The notes: generated by a model from the sequence alone, not told the origin. A DNA stretch of 64,000 nt from Microstegium vimineum (GCA_022036555.1 CM039137.1:1462947-1526946); one strand, 5' to 3'; positions 10,957 to 23,420 are shown, counted from the first letter of the stretch. Program-made: numbers and translations.

Positions 10957-11736
10957 TCACAAAGATGCATGTTTTTTAACTAGTTACTATCTCCAGACTG
11001 GCATATATAGGAACATGCTTTTGCTCTGCAATAGGACTGTATATATATACATACATTTACATGGCAATATTTTGTATGTGGGGTCAGTAGGTTTTATGTG
11101 CAAGGTTGTAAGCACTTGATGTTGCATAGATTCAGCACAAGAAACACCGATGGATCCATGTGAACACAATGGCGACGAAATGCAGAATACTGAATACCAA
11201 TACAGATAAGGAATTAATGAATAATGATAGAATTATATAGAGGTGCAACTGTATCGATAAAAAAGATGCTATGTGTTACAATTTTTTAAGATGGTTTCTT
11301 CCTGTCTTAAGCACAGTGAAATGTCACATATCCTACATTTTTTATGTGTGGCAAACTTGGGGAAAAGTGTATGTGCTCATGGAACATAGACACTAAGTAC
11401 AGTTCTGACCATTTCGTCCTGAAAACATGGTATAGTATCATGCTGCACCTGTATGCTAGCGACAAACTGTCAGGTGTAAACTAAATCAAAAGGCAATGTG
11501 CAAGTTTCAGCACCAGAGGCTCCGATCCTCTGCATTCCCAATTCAACTGTAAAAAGGCTGTACAATATATATTCTGGAACGCACACTCACATGTTCTGAA
11601 GAACGCCACACCTCTCAAAGAAAACATCTCAAAGCAAACAAGTCACCAGGCAAACCATCAGCAGCATTTACCATCTTCTTCAGCAAATCTGAAAGCACCC
11701 CGCCTTCCTGCATTGCCTTTCTATAAGATTGGAGAT
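10957..11736. other. Interval between convergent genes
   Basis: The plus-strand plastid gene and the minus-strand cytochrome b561 gene point at each other across 780 bp of AT-rich DNA. It should contain both 3' UTRs (AATAATG/AATGAATAATG words near 11200). Nothing else is recognised. Confidence 0.5.
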
Positions 11737-12857
11737 TCACTCATGCACCAGAGTCAGCTCCTTCCGAAGAGTGGTCGGATAGGTTTTGCGATTATCGGTT
11801 GGCCTTAGCTGCTCAACAGTGGCGTGGCCTTGCTTCATCATGTAGCTCCATCTGTCTATCATGAGGTAGAAGAAAGCCAGGAAGGTGACCTCAACGGTGA
11901 GGAGGCCGGTCCAGAGCCTCACGCTCTTGGTGGTCCTCTCATGGTAGGTGCGGAGGCCAATGTAGACATTCACGATCCCCGTGGCGCAGATTGCGATTCC
12001 GAGGAACCAGTGGAAGAAATACCATAGGCTCCTAACCTTAACGCCTCTGCAGGAAATGTGAGAAAGGAAATGGTTTAGATGGTGTAGGTAATTAGGTATA
12101 AGCTTTGTTGGAAATAGAAAAGGTAGCTGTGGTACAAATGGAAAGTTATTTTCTTCTACCTTTCTGGCCTGAAGAAGCCGATAATTGGCTGAAGCCACAT
12201 GACTCCATATAGTGCTAACCCCACTCTTTGGTGACTGTTACTAAAGGAGTTATCAAAGTTCATCAGCGACAGAACAGCGCCGCCGGTAGCAAGGAGGACA
12301 GCCACAGTCTGCAAACTCAGTTGAGTACATAACATAGTGTTTATCCTCTGATGCTCTACTAGAAACAGTAAAACAGAAACATTTCTAAGAAAATAATGCT
12401 ATGCCAAAGATGGAAACCTGCGAAATGGCATGGCAGTAGAAGAGGGCTCTGATGCATCTCCCATCGTGGCATTTGCTTGACATTCTGACTAGTATTATTC
12501 CTAGAGGCATCAGGAAACCAAACGAAGACCAGTGGAACAATGCGTGTAGCTTGAGCTGAAACGATACTTTCGGTGTCATCTGGAAGAAATTAAAAGCAAC
12601 ATGTGCAATCAGTAACGAAGGTTTTGTGCTTCCCAATATGACTCAGAACCAGAAATCCTAGAGTGTACTAACTGGAATATGAACGCTGGTACATAATTAA
12701 TAACTCTGATTACCTCCAATGTATGACTGGTCTTGTTGCGGCTCTCACTGATATTCTCCGTGGAATTCGATGTGCCATTGGATGGTCCAAGAAGTGAAAG
12801 AAGCACAAAGCTTGCGCACAGAAGGAGATGAAGCCTTCGTCTCCCAGACTCTAGCAT
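11737..12857 (-). CDS. Cytochrome b561 domain-containing protein (complete, four exons)
   Basis: Exons 12857-12714, 12579-12418, 12308-12160 and 12046-11737 total 765 nt, a 254-aa protein; all junctions are GT-AG and phases agree. The N-terminus (MLESGRRRLHLLLCASFVLLS...) is a signal peptide or anchor. Then come five to six hydrophobic segments: LKLHALFHWSSFGFLMPLGIILV, CIRALFYCHAISQ plus TVAVLLATGGAVLSL, RVGLALYGVMWLQPIIGFF, LWYFFHWFLGIAICATGIVNVYIG and LWTGLLTVEVTFLAFFYLM. The four expected haem-ligand histidines are present (LHALFHW, FYCHAIS, SNSHQRV, FFHWFLG). b561 proteins move electrons across membranes, usually from ascorbate. This is the short plant form with the b561 core and no DOMON domain, like Arabidopsis At2g30890/At4g18260. 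An earlier in-frame Met adds eight residues; I prefer the one directly before the signal peptide. Confidence 0.85.
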
Positions 12858-15778
12858 TTGTGCTAACCAATTTGAGACCACTCCTCAGAAGGCACAAATA
12901 CAAACCCCTGTTGCCTGTACTAAAGCAATGGCAGGAGATCGAAGAGGAGCACAGCAAGCTGAACCTGTATCTCTCTGTCTTCCACTCTCCACTCATGCCA
13001 CCACAAAATCCATCGCAAACGCTCTAGAACTAACTAACCCCACTATCAAGGAAACAGAACAAAGCAATCTGAAAATGAACAAAAGCAGCAGCAAGCTGGA
13101 GGAGCACAGGCTCTTGTAGTAGCGGGTTGCTCTGTGGCTTGTGGAAGGTTTTGGTATGGTATGATGATCATGGAAGAACGAACCCCTTTTGCTCGGTGCC
13201 CAACAATATATTATGGTGCGCTTCCGGTAGCTAGCTCTGCGTGGGGGGACCCACCGGGCCGGGTACGGTGCGAAATGGAGGAGGGTCGAGGCCTTTTGAG
13301 CGCATTTCGCCGAGCCTTTTTACAGCCCCGGCCGAAGTGTGATGATGGTGTGGTAGGGCGACGAGGAGGCTTTTGATGTGTGGTAGTCGTCTGGCGCGGC
13401 GCGGCGCAGTGGTGCGGCGGGACGCGGCAAGGAACTGTTTGCTCCGATCCGTTGTGTGCGCCTCCAGCTGAAACGCATGGTTTGGTTTGGTGCTCACGGC
13501 TCAACTCAAGTGCTGCCCAGCTGTTCCCGGCGCCCGTCGGTGGAAGCCGGTGGTTTCCGCTGGCGGCACGTACGCGACGAACGTATGGGATACTGAACTT
13601 GCCAGTATGTGCCGTTGTTCCCCTCTCACCAACTCCATGTCCCATCTTTTGGTGTTCATTCATGCATGGGCTTATCCAAGATACCTCCTAGATAGCTAGT
13701 AGCTGCAACTCAGATCTGGAGTTGCTGTCACTTTGATTCATGTGATCCTTCCTCTCCTGACTCGTTGAGCACAGAAGATTAGGCAAAGGTGAAAGGAACA
13801 GACTGACAGGGGTCGGCAGAGATTTGTTGCATGGCGTAAGAGTCCGCAAAGCTAGTAGTCGTTGCTAATGGGAAGTTCTGTTAACGAGTCCTTGTCATCT
13901 CGACCTGGAGAATTTCCTTTTTTTTTCTCAATCTACCATTGTTTGGGCGCCATTAAGGTTTCTACTTGCACAACCGCAGAAATACTACTATGAATGATCA
14001 TGATTCATGAAACAGTACGGACGGAGCAATGCGCCGTTGATAATGTTGTATAGCTTTCTTGATACAGCAATGACTTATCACTTCCAAGATGTGGTAACTG
14101 TATTACCAAGATGATGTGACAGGTCTTATCATTTCTGAATCTCAGATCCATTACCGTTAATGGGACGAACTGATTGTTCGTAACGCTTACTCGTCCTAGG
14201 CGACACCTAGCTAGCTAGACTGTTCTAGATCGCATCACTCTGCACCATCTGCTGAATTTATTTACATAAACTTTTGGAGGTTTGGAACATATTGTGCATT
14301 TAACTCAATGGGTTACAAAATCCAAATTGTGCCTACCCTTTAAGCGTTGCATCTTGACAGGTTGTAGCTAGGTCTAACTCTACGAATGAAAAATCTGTGG
14401 TGCTTTTGCCTTTTGTGGGTGACCACCTTGCAGTGGAACCAACAGTCCTTTTCATCAGTTTAAAAATGTGTAACCAAACTGGACCATGCCAGTATGCCCA
14501 CCCTTTTTATCTGAACAATATTTAAGCCGGGGATTGCCAATAATGATGAGCTTTTTAGGGAGATAACTAAAGCGCTAATGACGACAGCAAATAGCCAACA
14601 CGCTCATAATGACCAGCCATTTTATACGTTTTTGTACTCCCATACACAATAATGTTCGTCAAATCCTGTCACACGGTGTCCAAATTATACACTCACGAGG
14701 AGACCGGAAATCCTGTCACACTTGTGCAGCAGTCTCACTCATTAGATCCTGCAGTCCTGGACCAGTGCTCGGTTTGTCCATGGAAATCCAGTGACGAGAC
14801 CAGACCAGCGGAAAAGGTTAGATCCCAGGAGGTAATATCTTAAATTAAATCTGAATCATTGATTTTTTTAAACTTAATAATTTACTAAATAAATTAATAA
14901 ATAAGAAATCAAAACATAAAATACCATACGGCCGGTAATGACGGAGGTATATATGCAAACGGCGCGGCTGCGGACAGCCCGTCCCGCGTCCATATGCGCC
15001 GCTTACTCGCATGCGGGCATGCGCGGCGGCCCGTTTTCCGCCGTGCTATGGTTACGGCGTCCGCGGCGGCCCGCAATTCCGTCCGCACGCTCCGACATCA
15101 GAGATTACTTTGAAGATTCAAATAGAAATTAAGTCAATCGAGCACACACACTACATTACATTAGAATCAGAACAACATCTGGTACAAACAAATTAGGAGG
15201 CTGTGCTGCGAGAAGATGAGTCGTGCCTCGAGGAAGACTGGTCGGCGGCCATGGACGTCGAACAAGGACAAGATCTCGTTGTTCACGAGCAAAGTTTAAT
15301 TGGGCCACAACTGCTTCGTCGCCAGCCAATCACGCGCAGGCAGACAGCCAGCCGGCAGCCGCCTACCCCACCGCAGCCGCAATTCCCCTCGCGCGTCGCG
15401 GCGGCCGAGAGCGAGGAAAGGAGGAGGAAGCAGCCGCCGCAGGCGAGGACAGAGCAGAGAGCTAGCAGAACGACCGACGCGAAGGGATGCCAGGCAAGCG
15501 GCGGCAGTCACGACTCGCGAGTAGCTAGGCGGATGGAGCGGCGCCGCTAGGTTACGCGGGTTAGCACGCATAAACCCGTTTTTTTTAAATAAAAATTCAA
15601 TAAATACTATTACCTCAGATGATCGTGACCGTTGGATCGGAATAAATGGACGATTCATATTCATTCCGGAGTACCGTAGCAAAAGCCTAGAGTTATGCAT
15701 GCAACTATGGCAGCCTTTGGTCTCCGTACCACCATCATGTATATATTCCTGTTTGCTGTGGATGTTTCTTCCCCTCAG
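12858..15778. other. Upstream region of the b561 gene and intergenic DNA
   Basis: About 2.9 kb with no gene I can support. 13210-13660 is GC-rich and produces overlapping ORFs on both strands without domain or codon signature. 14930-15110 and 15200-15550 are very GC-rich islands with short inverted GC words (GCATGCGGGCATGC near 15009) in otherwise AT-rich DNA; they could be a pieces of a first exon or a repeat, but nothing is recognisable. Confidence 0.4.
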
Positions 15779-16030
15779 GCCTCAGCTAGCTCCAACACTG
15801 ATCACGATCAGCACCACAGAGTTGTACCAGTTGCTCCTACTACTTCTGAAGAATAGAATATGCTGAGCGTGCAATCTTGCAGTATGGTGTACACAAGCAC
15901 AGGCAGTTCATACCAGAATGTGGTTGCAGAACCAGAAACTGATACAGTTGAGCCCAACAAGTCGTTGCAAGCACTGATGCATCCTCCGCAGACGATTGAT
16001 CACCTACTTACTTTCTTGGAATATAAGCCA
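15779..16030 (+). pseudogene. Possible orphan exon, unknown product
   Basis: An 84-codon frame is framed by a good acceptor (TTCCCCTCAG) and a good donor (CCAGTAAGT), with one internal TAG (15854-15856). The peptide (VVPVAPTTSEE then SLQALMHPPQTIDHLLTFLEY) matches nothing I know. A minus-strand frame just downstream (16293-16068) is also unrecognised. This could be an exon of a degraded gene or a captured gene fragment; the intron signals are the only support. Confidence 0.2.
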
Positions 16031-16893
16031 GTAAGTAGCTAGGCTAGGAAGCGAGCTACGTAGCTAATGGATTTGGAAATGGAAGCATAATGATGGCTGC
16101 GATCTCCTTTCCAACAACCGCAATTCACCAATGATCTGATGAGCTCCACCGGAATCCCATCGGTTCGTGCTGGGGTCATTGGCTCAAAGTAAACTGGCTC
16201 CCAGTAAGTGCTGTAGTGCCCTAACCGGGTGCAGGATCGCATCAGTGGCCCCTTTTTGAACAGAGGGATTCCCCCATTTTCATTGTTCAACATAACGGAA
16301 ATACATCATCCAGAGGACATGAAGTTCAAGATAGCAAAATAAAGACAGCTAAGAAACTGGCTACGAGGTTTACCCATTTAACACCTACTCGAAACCGCCA
16401 TTCACCTGTCTGATGAAGTGATGAGCAGGCATCAGCTCAGGGACAGAGCCAAATAAGACGAAGTGTCGACACAGAACCATCCCTTCGTTTAGTCATCAAA
16501 TCAATCTGCTTCAGTTGACAGTAGCAATGAGGTCAGCACGTTTTTCTTTTATAGTTTCATTGTCCCAATTTCTCTAATTACTTGTGAGCATGTAATTAGA
16601 TGCGCTGATGACATATCCTTGTATGGTGCACCTAATTATTTCCCACCCTAAATGTGCCTTTATTCCCAAACTTTTTCACTACATTTTCTTTCTTTTTGTC
16701 CAATAGGATAAACACTACATCTTTTGCACGAAGTGACATGAGATCTGTTTAGAAAGTGGAGTGATTCATTTTGCTTTATCCCTACACAAAGAAAAAAAGC
16801 AGGTAAAAAAAGGAACGTTACAAAGGATTTATTAATTAAGAGAACAAGATGTTTCCTTTATAAATCTACTTGTCCACCGTTTTGAAGAATAAA
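16031..16893. other. Intergenic, nothing recognised
   Basis: AT-rich DNA with no ORF of interest on either strand except the unassigned 16293-16068 minus frame. It ends at the inverted-repeat element. Confidence 0.4.
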
Positions 16894-17869
16894 GAGTAAA
16901 TTACATGGCCGGTGCCTAAATTATCAGTGAGATTTTACCCCGGTCCTCAAACTATCAAAATGGTTATTTAGGTCCCTAAACTATTGTTGAGGTTTCATCC
17001 CGGTCCTAAACTTTTAAAAACGATCATTTAGGCCTCTAAACTATTGTTGAGATTTCATCCTAGTCCCAGCTACAGTAACGGCGGTAACAATTGCTTTGTT
17101 TTTCTTTTTAATTTATTTGTGTTGAATCTTTGAAAGATTATAGTAAATCATATAAAATTCATAAAATGAAAAATCCAATTTCGTTGAACTCCACATGAGT
17201 AGGTCTATACAGTGAATATAAAATATGATGTGCTTTATCATATTTTTTGTTGTTGTAGCTTTAGATCTATGTTTTTATGTAATTGATTAAAATAATTTAT
17301 AGTTGCAGCTTTTATAACTATTTTGTTAGACTAAATCATATTATATTATATCTTCACTGCATAGATATACTCATGTGGAGTCCAACAAAATTGGATTTTG
17401 CATTTCAGTATATTTTTATGATTTACTATGATTTTCAAAGATTTAGCACAAATAAATAAAAAAGTAAAAGACAAAACCTACGTAGCAAAAACTGTGTACT
17501 AAAGAATACCATATTATACGTTCACTTGGTAGATCTACTCATGTATAGTTCAACAAAATTGGATTTTTTATTTTATAATTTTTCTGTGATTTACTATGAG
17601 TTTTCAAAGATTCAACCTAAATAAATAAAAAATTAAGAATAAAGAAATGGTTACCACCGTCAGTGTAGCTGGGACTGGGATGATACCTCAACAATAATAT
17701 AGAAACCAAAATGACCGTTCTGAAAGTTTATGGACCGGAATGAAACCTCAACAATAGTTTTAGGACCTAAATTACCATTTTGATAGTTTTTTTTGTGAAT
17801 AACCATTTTGATAGTTTGTGGACCGAGATGAACTCACTGATAATTTAGGGACCGGCCATGTAATTACTC
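16894..17869. mobile_element. Long-inverted-repeat (foldback/MITE-like) DNA element, non-coding
   Basis: Left end GAGTAAATTACATGGCCGG and right end CCGGCCATGTAATTACTC are inverse to each other. The inversion continues inward for hundreds of bases (ATTATCAGTGAG, CTAAACTATTGTTGAGG and CAGCTAC/GTAGCTG blocks near both ends). An inner block with CAACAAAATTGGATTTT and ACTCATGTGGAGT occurs three times in alternating orientation (about 17150-17240, 17345-17480, 17515-17660). No transposase is present. The inversion may extend into AATAAA/TTTATT on the outside, so the exact ends and target duplication are unclear. Superfamily not assigned; Mutator-type MITEs with long inverted repeats are one option. 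Confidence 0.7.
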
Positions 17870-17992
17870 TTTATTTTTTTACTATTTCATTTCATTTTCT
17901 CATAGTAGCGTGAGGATGTGCATATTTAATTTTGTAAACAGCATGGGGGGGTACATGAAATACGAGCGGGCTGAATTTTTGTTTTTTTTTAT

Positions 17993-18092
17993 NNNNNNNN
18001 NNNNNNNNNNNNNNNNNNNNNNNNNNNNNNNNNNNNNNNNNNNNNNNNNNNNNNNNNNNNNNNNNNNNNNNNNNNNNNNNNNNNNNNNNNNN
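17993..18092. other. Assembly gap (100 N)
   Basis: Exactly 100 N. It interrupts exon 2 of the ETHE1-like gene within a codon. The DNA on the other side (17870-17992) shows none of the expected following exons, so sequence is missing or two unrelated pieces were joined. Confidence 0.99.
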
Positions 18093-19676
18093 ATAGCATA
18101 CACGAGATTTAAGCCCAATTCCTTGATAAGATTAAGGTCTCTGTCAACTGTTCTGTCGACAGGGTCAATCAGCTGATCACACAGAATCAAACATATCAGA
18201 TGGAATCATGGTATTGGACCAAATGTATATGTACTATTTATACATCAATCAAGCATGGATAATGTTACTGTAGCTCAAAACTTAGTCAATAATTGCTTCT
18301 GCTTTAGTTAATTACTTATGTGGCATGTCCTATGCCAAGTGTTGAAATTTTGGTTCGCACTGTTTGTTAGACAAACCCACATGCAGCTCAGAAAATTTCA
18401 ATGTAATATTAAGAAAAAAAAAATCCCTTAGTTTGCTTCAGTCAATACAATCCTGAAATTCCAGACAATTTAATGTATGGCTTCAAGTTCTAATATGGGA
18501 ACCCTCAATACTGGTCAGATGCAAACGTGATTCATAGTAACTAAGTACTGAAATCAGCCATGGATGTAGGACAAGCAGTTTGAACTCCAACTGCTACAAA
18601 ATTACTGAATTGATGCAATCCAATTGAACAAACTGCAATCACTTCCATAACTGGGGTGTTTAGTTCCCTGACTTATTTTTAGTCCCTTGTCACATCGAAT
18701 GTTTGATATCAATTAAATGAATTAAATATAATTTATTTATATTATAAAACTAATTACAGCGCCACGTACTACTTCATGAGACGAATCTATTAAGTCTAAT
18801 TAATCCATCATTAACATATGTTTACTGTAGCACTATATTGTCAAATCATAGACTATTTTATATCAATAGATTTGTTTCGCAAAATAGTCTTCGGCTGACA
18901 AATTAGTTTTATAAATAGTCTATATTTAATACTCCTAAATAGTGTCTAGATATCAGATGTGACAGAGACTTTTTTTTAGTCCCTGTAACCAAACATGCCC
19001 TATAAGTGCAGATTGTGAATTGACGAATTACAATCGCTCTCACTGATTGCGACATAACTCATGAGAGGTAAAAGAATCACCAAGGATCAAATTCGGCCAC
19101 AAATTACAAACAGGGAGTATTAGCAGTCGTGCAGATGACAGGAAGATCAGTTAATCCTGTTGCATATTGGTTCAGTGTTCACTAATAATAGTTGCACGCA
19201 TCGCATCTACATTCCGATGCTACAATGGTTATGGTTTGAACTCGACGCAAATAGTAACAGTTCAGTTTACTGTGTGCAGGTGCGATCAAGCTAGTACATA
19301 GAAAATCCATTCCCACCAAAATTAACTACCCAAGCCAACAATGCCAGTCCAGTTACAGGAGCCAAAACAGCCTGAAGCTCTGAGCCAATCTCAATCCAAC
19401 CCCAACCTATGAAGAGATGGACTGACTCACCACGGCGGGCTTGTCGGGGTCGGCGAGGTCGGCGAGGAGGTAGGTGTACGTGGAGCTCTCCTTCTCGAAC
19501 AGCTGCCTGAATAGCAGCCTCCTGTCCGCGCCGTGACCGGCGCTGTACGCCGACGCCATCGCGAGGGCCGGTAGTAACGGCGCGCGCTGCAGGACCAGAC
19601 GGGGAGCGCAGCAGGCCGCGGGCGTCAACCTGGCTGCGGCAGCCAAGCGCGGGATCAGGCGAAACGGAAGAACCAT
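18093..19676 (-). CDS. ETHE1: Persulfide dioxygenase ETHE1 homologue (glyoxalase II-like), 5' part
   Basis: Exon 1 (19676-19431, 82 codons) begins MVLPFRLIPRLAAAARLTP, an Arg/Ala-rich mitochondrial presequence, followed by LLFRQLFEKESSTYTYLLAD and DKPAV at a GTGAGT donor. Exon 2 (18172 to the gap) follows a TGATCAG acceptor and gives LIDPVDRTVDRDLNLIKELG and LVYA. The next codon would begin AT, as expected for the Met before the metal-binding THVHADH motif, which is not in the window. ETHE1 is a mitochondrial iron-dependent enzyme that oxidises glutathione persulfide in cysteine/sulfide catabolism. Intron 1 (18173-19430) carries a Tourist-like MITE. The remaining exons are lost in or beyond the gap. 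Translation could also start at a second Met (MASAYSAGHG), which would shorten the presequence. Confidence 0.85.
18651..19002. mobile_element. Tourist-like (PIF/Harbinger) MITE in ETHE1 intron 1
   Basis: The left end GGGGTGTTTAGTTCCCTGAC pairs with the inverse of the right end GTCCCTGTAACCAAACATGCCC. The element is about 352 bp, AT-rich, non-coding, with TAA directly outside both ends (18648-18650 and 19003-19005), the target duplication of PIF/Harbinger elements. The inner text (CATGAGACGAATCTATTAAG, TTACTGTAGCAC) is that of a very common grass MITE. Confidence 0.75.
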
Positions 19677-20929
19677 TGCCCCGCCCCCCTCGCCTGCTAT
19701 ATACTACTCCGTATTATACTGGAAGGGAGGGTAGGAGTGGGACGGCCTGGTTGTTATCGCGTGGATTTGGACGGGATCGTGGACCTCGCGGGTGGTGTGG
19801 TCGGGTTGCTTGGGGAGGTGGGACGGCCTGCCGATGAATGATTTGTTGAGTAAAGAATTCGGGCGGGGAGCGAACGGGCGACGGGGGCAATGGGGGTTGT
19901 GGCGAGTTCGGCGAGGGCGGAGCAGCTGCCGGCCGGGAGAGGAGGAGGGCAGGAAGTGGCCGCGAGGTGAAAACCCGCGGCGGAAGGAGTCGCGTTGCCT
20001 GGAGATTTTACGATAGGAGGAGTCGGCGACGGGGGCGTGTCGCCCGCCGCAAACTGACGAGGTTTCTGCGCATCAGCATCTTATCGCGACGTTGTCGTTC
20101 AGTAGTTCATTCAATTTGATCAGACCTCCGAAATTTAAAATTTTCAATGGAAACAATTTGTTAGAAAAAAAAAATCTCGGAGCAATCGACAGTCATTTGA
20201 AACTGTAGATGCGGTAATTTGGCCAAAAACAAACACGAGTAGTCGTCATTCGAATGAAATTGAAGAAGCAGGTAGCAACAGCTTGTCTTGGTGCAGCTGT
20301 GCATCGTGTCAGCTTTGCATCCGACAAATCACGACCATCATGCCGTGAAACCGCTAGTGATCAGTGACATCATGCATTACATACTGCGGAAAGGATACCG
20401 GACAGTAGTAGTTCTTGAACTCCCAATAATTAAAAGCCATAAACTCAAGCTTGTGGCATCTACATAGCTTCGGTGCCATGTCGATCACTTGCGTATCCAA
20501 TTACGCATTTTTAAAACGTATATCTTCGTCTGATTCAACCTTTTTCAGTCAGCTTATTGATAGGGCGCACCAAAGATGAATGCCAATGGATTAGCTTCCC
20601 TGTCGTCCGATCAAGCGAGTCGAGTAATCACGCACTTGTTCAGGTGCATACCAGCAGTGCCGAAAAGAAAAAGGTCCTTGGATCAGCAAACAATTACCAG
20701 TTTTGTGCCTGCGTAATACTGCACTTGGACAGTTCACAGCAATTTTTTTTAAGTCAGCTGATTGGCATTTGGCACGCAGCCAATCATCTCTTTCCGTGAG
20801 AAAACTTTGCAGCGTACAAGGCCAATGGCATTTTAACAGATGTATAGCCTAGGCAAGTGCCTTCTCTATTTTTTTAACCGATCACCGACACAATGTCAGG
20901 GCTGTACAAAAATTCAATATGCATATCTT
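19677..20929. other. ETHE1 upstream region and intergenic DNA
   Basis: 19677-20060 is the GC-rich 5' flank and probable 5' UTR/promoter of the ETHE1 gene; I see no clear core element apart from TATATACTACTCC near 19699. 20060-20929 is AT-rich with no supported gene. Confidence 0.4.
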
Positions 20930-21345
20930 CTTCTTCTTTTTAAAGGAATAGAAGGGGCTTGAGCCCCTACTTCAATATATTAAAAAAAACTTAATTGAAA
21001 AGTACAACAAAAACCGGTGTCCAAAAACTAAATACAGGTTCAGGAAACAAAGAAATGAAGGAAGAAAACAAGAAGGTCCGGAAAACAGCAATCTAGTCTA
21101 ATTTTGTATCCATTCTTGAAGTGAAGCAGTGCTCTTTTTCTTCGCACGCCACAGTAGCGAAGTCATCTTAATTTTGAAAACAGCCGTGCGATTCTGAACT
21201 GTCCAGGAGGAATCCTTGAAAATTTTGTTGTTTCTACACATCTATCTCGCCCAAGACATTAGAACTAGAGTCTTTTTACTATGTTTGAAATTTTTTCCAC
21301 AATATTCTAAGTCTTTTCTAATTATATTCGTAAAGGGTATTTTAG

Positions 21346-21850
21346 GCACTACTAAATTCTAATCCTTACGCAACGACAAGAAAACGTTGCAATAAGTCCA
21401 ATTTGGTTGCAAAAGCTACATGTTGCAACCGAATTGCGTTCGTTGTCAGTCGTTGCAAAAAAGTATTGCAACCGATGTTATATCGACGTCGTGGCCCAAC
21501 TAAGCAACGTGAATAAGAGAAATTATAGAAAATCAAATGTACAAAATTTCCTTCTATTACTCCAATCATTATTTTCACAAATATCAAATTACCGTATTAC
21601 CCTTGATTAGAAAAAACAAATACAGAAACGGAATTACCACCCCTTTATTTGGAGTCCTAATTATCTGAGTTTTGAAGGAAATGAGAAGAAATTTGGCGCA
21701 CATGGGAGGAAATTTGGCGCATATGGCCCATTGGTCATACACATCAGAATTTCCTCCCGTTTCCTCTCTAGAATTTCCTCTCATTTCCTTCAGCCTTTAT
21801 AGCCGTCGGATCGATCGACGTGAGCCGTCGAATATTTCCTCAAGTATTGT
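21346..21850. mobile_element. Insertion in the LINE with CACTA-like left end, ends unclear
   Basis: LINE homology stops on both sides of this block. The left side begins CACTACTAAATTC and is followed by a cluster of GCAACG / CGTTGC / TTGCAAC words (21370-21505), as in CACTA subterminal repeats. The right part has a near-duplicate GAAATTTGGCGCA word (21688-21722) and no TAGTAGTG end, so this may be a truncated CACTA end joined to another repeat. No coding capacity. Confidence 0.35.
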
Positions 21851-22971
21851 AAAAAATCTCTTAGAACTATGATCTCCATGAATAAAGGCTTGTTTATAAG
21901 GGTCTTGATGGCTTCAAAATTTTGTTGTGGACTTAAGTTTGTAGCTACTTAAAGCCCAATCACCTCCCAGCATCTTGAGGCAAAGCTGTAGTTGATGAAT
22001 AGGTGTGGCATGATTTCTACTATGTTTCCCTAACATAAGATAGAGTTGTAGTCTAGCAATTCTATATTTATTCTCCTTAGAAGATCTTTTGTGCTTATTC
22101 TATCTTTCAAAGAAAGCCAAAAGAAGATTTTGTGCTTGTTTTGGCATGAACGCTTTCACAACCATTGAAATATTGTGTGTTCTGGCATGCTTCCACATAG
22201 ATGGCTGTATGCTCTTTTCGAGAAGAAAGGTTGATCCCCAGATATAAGACCAAGAATCATGGTTGTCTTGTAGCTATAGGCTGTTCAGGAAGTTTTTTTT
22301 GCAAAGTCTTCCTCTGATAGTGGCAAATAAAATAGGTGATGAAAAATGTTCAACATTCTTGGCTTCAAAGATGGTAATTTGCGAAGGAGTACAGTTGTAG
22401 AAACTGTCATTTTGGAACAAAGTTGTTCGAGAGGTCTTCCCACATCAACAACCTTTGTCATCCTTTACTATTGTTGTTTCTATACCTTTGAATTTGTTAG
22501 TTAATTTTAGTAAATCTTTCCACCGAAAAGAGTCCTTGCTTGAATTGTTATGAAATTGCCCATCAGGATAGTGTTTTTCCTAAACTAGGTTCATCTATGT
22601 TATGAAACTTGTGCACAAACTTCAGAAGCATTTCTTCATTATGGATTTGTAAGCTCATAACTCCCAATCCTCCATCTTTTTTGGTCACCTCACTATTAGT
22701 CAGTTACCTTTGAGGCCTTTTTTCATTTCATATCAGAACCTCTCCATATCCAATGCCTCTTGTACTTGTTAATTTGACCCAAGACTATTTGTCCACATGG
22801 AAGCTGCTCAAGGCAAAGGTTGCTAGTGTTGTTATTATAGAATTAGCAACTTGTAGTATTATTGAGAAAACTTGAGGTTGCAACCAATCTTCTTTCACAT
22901 TTGGTAACTAAAGGAAAGAAGACGATAACATTTTTCTTTTCAGGCTTAGAGGCAACCCTAACACTACTAGA

Positions 22972-23420
22972 GAACAGACCTTTGGTCGATGTCCAAAATG
23001 AGCTTTAGTCTCGGAAAATTTTGTGTTGGGGACTAATAGATCTTTAGTCCCGGTTGGTAACACCAACTGGGACTAAATAGTCCCTTTTAGTCTCGGTTGG
23101 TGTTACCAACCGGGACCAAAGGTCTAGAACCTTTAGTCCCGGTTGGTAATATCAACCGGAACTAAAGATCCCTCGATGGGTGGTTCAAAAGGGAAGAGTC
23201 TGCTATATTGATAGATGTGTTGACTAGGTGGGGTGGTTAGCTACGTGCGAGGTAGTGCGGGAGGTCTTGGGTTCGAGTCTCAGGGGGCGCAACAGGTGGT
23301 GGGTTTAGTCCCGCGGTTACGACCAACCGAGACTAAAGCAAGGATTGGTAGTCCCGGTTACCACCAACCGGGACTAAAGGTTGTTTTCCACCGGGACTAT
23401 AGGCCCTCTATGTAGTAGTG
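22972..23420. mobile_element. CACTA-type MITE nested in the LINE
   Basis: Starts CACTACTAGAGAA and ends TAGTAGTG, 449 bp. Flanking triplets are TAA (left) and CAA (right); the LINE frame (TYL then GLPL on the minus strand) shows that the original triplet was CAA, so this is a 3-bp target duplication with one transition. Inside are several copies in both orientations of TTTAGTCCCGGTTGGT with a loop, which can fold into long hairpins. No transposase. Confidence 0.8.

Noticed and set aside
13211..13691. Overlapping ORFs of 78-150 codons on both strands
   Set aside because: GC-rich upstream region of the b561 gene; no domain, no intron logic, and equally long frames on both strands indicate stop-poor composition rather than a gene.
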